NCBI GenBank assembly: GCA_012516015.1
Contig: JAAYXG010000710.1
Span: forward strand, 1-7,336
Source: Lysobacteraceae bacterium
GTDB lineage: Bacteria > Pseudomonadota > Gammaproteobacteria > Steroidobacterales > Steroidobacteraceae
Reading direction: 5' to 3'
Length of the DNA stretch: 7,336 nt
Shown here: in pieces, positions 5,021 through 7,336 of the stretch
Layout: each line of letters opens with the position of its first letter
Numbering within the stretch: the stretch's first letter is position 1
Position numbers and translations under genes: made by a program
The notes under the pieces: model-generated
Databases searched by the model: none
What the model saw: the letters and a program-made list of their open reading frames with translations, nothing else
Told to the model about the DNA's origin: nothing

Positions 5021-6541
5021 ATGGTGCGTCGCGGCCGGATCGACCCGCAAGTCGTGCAACGTGCGTTGGCAGGCGTTGTCTCGGCCGCGTTGCATCTGAG
5101 TTTGCTGGCGATCGCCGTGCTCTCCGGAGACCGCCACGACGGCGCGCATAGCGGCGATACGTCCGTCACCAAGCTCGTGTTCATGGAAGCACCCGTTGCC
5201 GATGAGCGCGAAGGCATCGAGCTGCCGCCGCTCGAACCGGCTGCGCCCGCATTGACCGTGCCGGAACCGCGCGCACGGATCGAACCTCCGGCCTCTCCTC
5301 CGACCCAGACGCTGACCGTCGAGCTCGATACAGCGCAGCGGCTATTGACGGAACAAGTGCCTGCTCCGGAAACGACGGTCTCGGTACCCGTTCCCGCCCC
5401 AGCGTCGTTCGCCTTGACGCAACCGCAAAGAACCGCGCTCGCGCAACGGCTCGCGAAACTCGCGGAACGGTCGCTCAAGCCCTCGCCCTCCTATGTCGAA
5501 TGGGAGCAGGACGGCACGCGGTACAGTGCGGTGTTGATTCTGGAACGGGCGAACGAGGGGACGGCGCTCGATCGGGTGGTTGCAAAAGTCAGCGCATCGG
5601 ACCGTGGCCGGGAGTTCACGACCCGCCTCTTCCTCAAGCGGCTCCCCTTCTCGCAGTTCACGCACATGGTCGATCGCTGGGATCCCATGGTGCAATTCCA
5701 CGACGATGAGATCGTTGGGCGCGTCCACAGCAACACGGCCTTCAATCTCGCGTACGACTCGCGCACAGCGCCGCGATTCCTCGGCAAAGTCACGACTGCC
5801 GCGCGAACGTTCCACACGGAGTCCTCAGGCCGGCGGCGCGACTCGGACATCTTCAGGGGCGGACTTCAGACGCGCGCGGGTCGAATTCAACTGCCCAACG
5901 CGCTGCAGCCATTCGAGTGGGCGCCTGTTGACGAGAATGCGCGCATCCACGAGCTCGCGGAAGACACGAGCATCCGGTTTGCTCGTGACGGCAGCTATAC
6001 GCTGGGCGCGCGCCGCGGATCGGACGCGGAGCAGATCACCGAGCCCACAGAGGAGCCGGTGTATTTCATCGCGAAGCCCGGCGTGACGCTGTACGTGCAG
6101 GGCGTGGTGAGGGGTAAGGTCCTCGTGTATTCGCCGCAGAGGATCGTCGTGGAAGGGAGCCTGACCTACGCGACCGATCCGCGCACGTATCCTGACTCGG
6201 AGGATTACTTGGGTCTGGTGTGCGACAAGTACATCGAGATCGCACCGCATAGCGTGACCGGACCGGGGGACCTCGCGATCGAGGCGGCCATCTTTGCGGG
6301 ACGCCGTTTCGTGGTCACGAACATCAACCATCGACGCACGGGAACTTTGAGCATTTTCGGTAGCCTATCCGCCGGGAGTATGTCGGCGAGCGAGCCTCGC
6401 TATGCGACGAGGCTCGAGTACGATCGGCGCTTCGAAGAACGCCGACCGCCAGGCTTTCCGTCGACGAATCGCTTCGAAGTCGCGGCGTGGGACGGCGATT
6501 GGACGGAAGTCTCCCCGCGATTGGTCCATGATGACTATTGA
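5021..6541 (+). CDS. TonB-like anchored protein with PilX/DUF4900-like domain
   Basis: The 506-residue protein has a short basic cytoplasmic start, then one membrane helix (about 17-35, AGVVSAALHLSLLAIAVLSG). It contains S21-x3-H25, the spacing of the Ser-His pair that TonB uses to couple to ExbB/ExbD. A SVTKLVFMEAP strand and a proline-rich linker (about 66-130) follow, as in TonB. The rest does not look like TonB. It has an alpha-helical piece (TALAQRLAKLAERSL, 138-152), then WDPMVQFHDDEIVGRVHSNTAF (220-241) and PRFLGKVTTA (251-260). It ends with LYVQGVVRGKVLVYS (357-371), VEGSLTYATDPRTYPDSEDYLGLV (377-400), an IFAGRRFVVTNINHRRTGTLSIFGSL stretch (424-449) and RRPPGFP (474-480). That order matches the strand-rich domain of PilX/DUF4900-type pilus-associated proteins as I recall it. 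It is probably a periplasmic beta-solenoid tethered to the inner membrane. It lies 18 bases before the protease gene, so the two are likely one operon. Its role is unknown. Confidence 0.8.
   Translation: MVRRGRIDPQVVQRALAGVVSAALHLSLLAIAVLSGDRHDGAHSGDTSVTKLVFMEAPVADEREGIELPPLEPAAPALTVPEPRARIEPPASPPTQTLTVELDTAQRLLTEQVPAPETTVSVPVPAPASFALTQPQRTALAQRLAKLAERSLKPSPSYVEWEQDGTRYSAVLILERANEGTALDRVVAKVSASDRGREFTTRLFLKRLPFSQFTHMVDRWDPMVQFHDDEIVGRVHSNTAFNLAYDSRTAPRFLGKVTTAARTFHTESSGRRRDSDIFRGGLQTRAGRIQLPNALQPFEWAPVDENARIHELAEDTSIRFARDGSYTLGARRGSDAEQITEPTEEPVYFIAKPGVTLYVQGVVRGKVLVYSPQRIVVEGSLTYATDPRTYPDSEDYLGLVCDKYIEIAPHSVTGPGDLAIEAAIFAGRRFVVTNINHRRTGTLSIFGSLSAGSMSASEPRYATRLEYDRRFEERRPPGFPSTNRFEVAAWDGDWTEVSPRLVHDDY
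6391..6416 (+). repeat. 9-bp inverted repeat inside coding sequence
   Basis: CGAGCCTCG (6391-6399) and CGAGGCTCG (6408-6416) are exact reverse complements with an 8-base spacer. They lie within the 3' part of the TonB-like gene, in the stretch encoding SASEPRYATRLE, and could form a stable mRNA hairpin about 120 bases before the stop. The encoded residues look ordinary for the protein, so codon constraint plus high GC may explain it. Confidence 0.4.
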
Positions 6542-6559
6542 TCGAGCCTGGACACATCG

Positions 6560-7336
6560 ATGCACGCGATCCGCGCATACCCGCTCGTCTTGACGTTCGC
6601 GTCGCTCGCCGCATTCGCGAGAGGCACGGACATCCCGCCTCAGCCGAGCGCGCCCGAAGAAGTCGTCGTTGCCGCACCGGAGCCGCGCTACGTCGCGCCG
6701 ACTTCACGCGATCGCGTCGGGCGCGTCTGGGCACCGGTGTATTTGAACGGGCAAGGACCGTTCCGGCTCGTGCTCGATACCGGCGCCAATCGTTCCGCCA
6801 TCACGCAGCCGGTTGCGACGCGCATCGGCGCCCCGATTCTCCCGAACACCGCGAAGCTGCTGGGCGTGACCGGCTCCTCGATCGTACCGATCATCGAAGT
6901 CGACAGCATGGAAGTCGGCGATCTCTGGTTCGATCGCCGTCAAGTCGCGATCGTGAACGACGTTTTCGGCGGTGCCGATGGCGTGCTGGGCGCCGACGGG
7001 TTGAGCGGCAAGCGAGTGTTCATCGACTTCATGGAGGATGAGATCACGATCAAGCATTCTCGCAAGAGACTGCGTCCGCGGGGATTCGCACGCGTTCCGG
7101 TCGAGCTCCGTCACGGCCACCTGCTGATGTTCGACGTGAGAGTCGCGGGCGTGCGCACGAAAGCGATGCTGGACACCGGAGCCCAGGTGACGATCGGAAA
7201 CGAAAGCCTGCGCGAGGCGCTCGCGAGAAAGTCTCGACGACGCTCGACGAACAGCATCATGGGCGTGACGCTCGACGTTCAGGAAGGCGAAGCTTTCGAG
7301 GCCCCTCCCGTTTCGATCGGCGACATCACGATCAGC
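6560..7336 (+). CDS. two-lobed retropepsin-like aspartic protease (3' end beyond window)
   Basis: From the ATG at 6560 the frame is open for 259 codons to the window edge. Residues 1-20 (MHAIRAYPLVLTFASLAAFA) form a signal peptide or short anchor, so the enzyme should act in the periplasm or outside. Two aspartic-protease signatures are present: FRLVLDTGANRSAI with D73, and TKAMLDTGAQVTIGN with D205. Each follows a strand (APVYLNGQGP; LLMFDVRVAGV). The first lobe closes with DGVLGADGLSGKRVFIDF (140-157), the usual retropepsin ending, and the second is cut by the edge just after VSIGDITIS. Most bacterial proteins of this type have one DTG and must dimerise; here both halves of an active site may sit in one chain, as in pepsin. 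It begins 18 bases after the TonB-like gene, with only a weak GGA at 6550-6552 as SD, which suggests translational coupling in one operon. The substrate is unknown. Confidence 0.88.
   Translation, partial: MHAIRAYPLVLTFASLAAFARGTDIPPQPSAPEEVVVAAPEPRYVAPTSRDRVGRVWAPVYLNGQGPFRLVLDTGANRSAITQPVATRIGAPILPNTAKLLGVTGSSIVPIIEVDSMEVGDLWFDRRQVAIVNDVFGGADGVLGADGLSGKRVFIDFMEDEITIKHSRKRLRPRGFARVPVELRHGHLLMFDVRVAGVRTKAMLDTGAQVTIGNESLREALARKSRRRSTNSIMGVTLDVQEGEAFEAPPVSIGDITIS

Noticed and set aside
4849..5478. Minus-strand open frame of 209 codons opposite the TonB-like gene
   Set aside because: Ser/Gly/Ala-rich antisense product created by the proline-rich coding strand, with no domain.
6538..7041. Plus-strand open frame overlapping the protease gene
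   Set aside because: Arg-rich product in another frame; the frame from 6560 carries two DTGA motifs and a signal peptide.

Overview
The window is GC-rich, gene-dense bacterial DNA. The gene content (MltB-type lytic transglycosylase, YhgN/MarC-type membrane protein, YihX-like HAD phosphatase, TonB-style anchor sequence) suggests a Gram-negative proteobacterium, most likely a gammaproteobacterium of the Xanthomonadales/Nevskiales/Steroidobacter kind. That placement is an inference from gene families and composition, not from a marker gene.

Left part (1-2628): a partial YkgJ-type cysteine-cluster protein and a HAD phosphatase lie on the minus strand, separated by a CACAAAG-type inverted repeat that supplies the last codons and the stop of the HAD gene. 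A tiny proline-rich gene faces the other way (1315-1464). It converges on an mltB gene on the minus strand (1582-2628).

Middle (2629-3459): about 620 bases hold no convincing gene, only one weak 60-residue candidate (3022-3204). They are followed by a 192-base nested inverted repeat (3252-3443) that sits 16 bases beyond the stop of the yhgN/marC-like gene (3460-4047, minus).

Right part (4179 to the edge): three plus-strand genes, all with an export signal or membrane anchor. They are a secreted protein with four conserved-looking cysteines, a membrane-anchored protein whose N-terminus looks like TonB and whose body looks like the beta-strand-rich domain of PilX/DUF4900-type pilus proteins, and, 18 bases later, a two-lobed retropepsin-like aspartic protease that runs off the window. 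The last two are almost certainly co-transcribed and form the most interesting candidate for a little-described envelope system.

The other notable point concerns the repeats. Three arms of different sequence (CTTTGTG, CTTGGCG and CTCTGCG/CTCCGCG types) follow one rule: three copies of CTNNGYG separated by 0-2 bases, with the complement on the other side of a loop. No tRNA, rRNA, CRISPR array, transposase or phage gene was seen.
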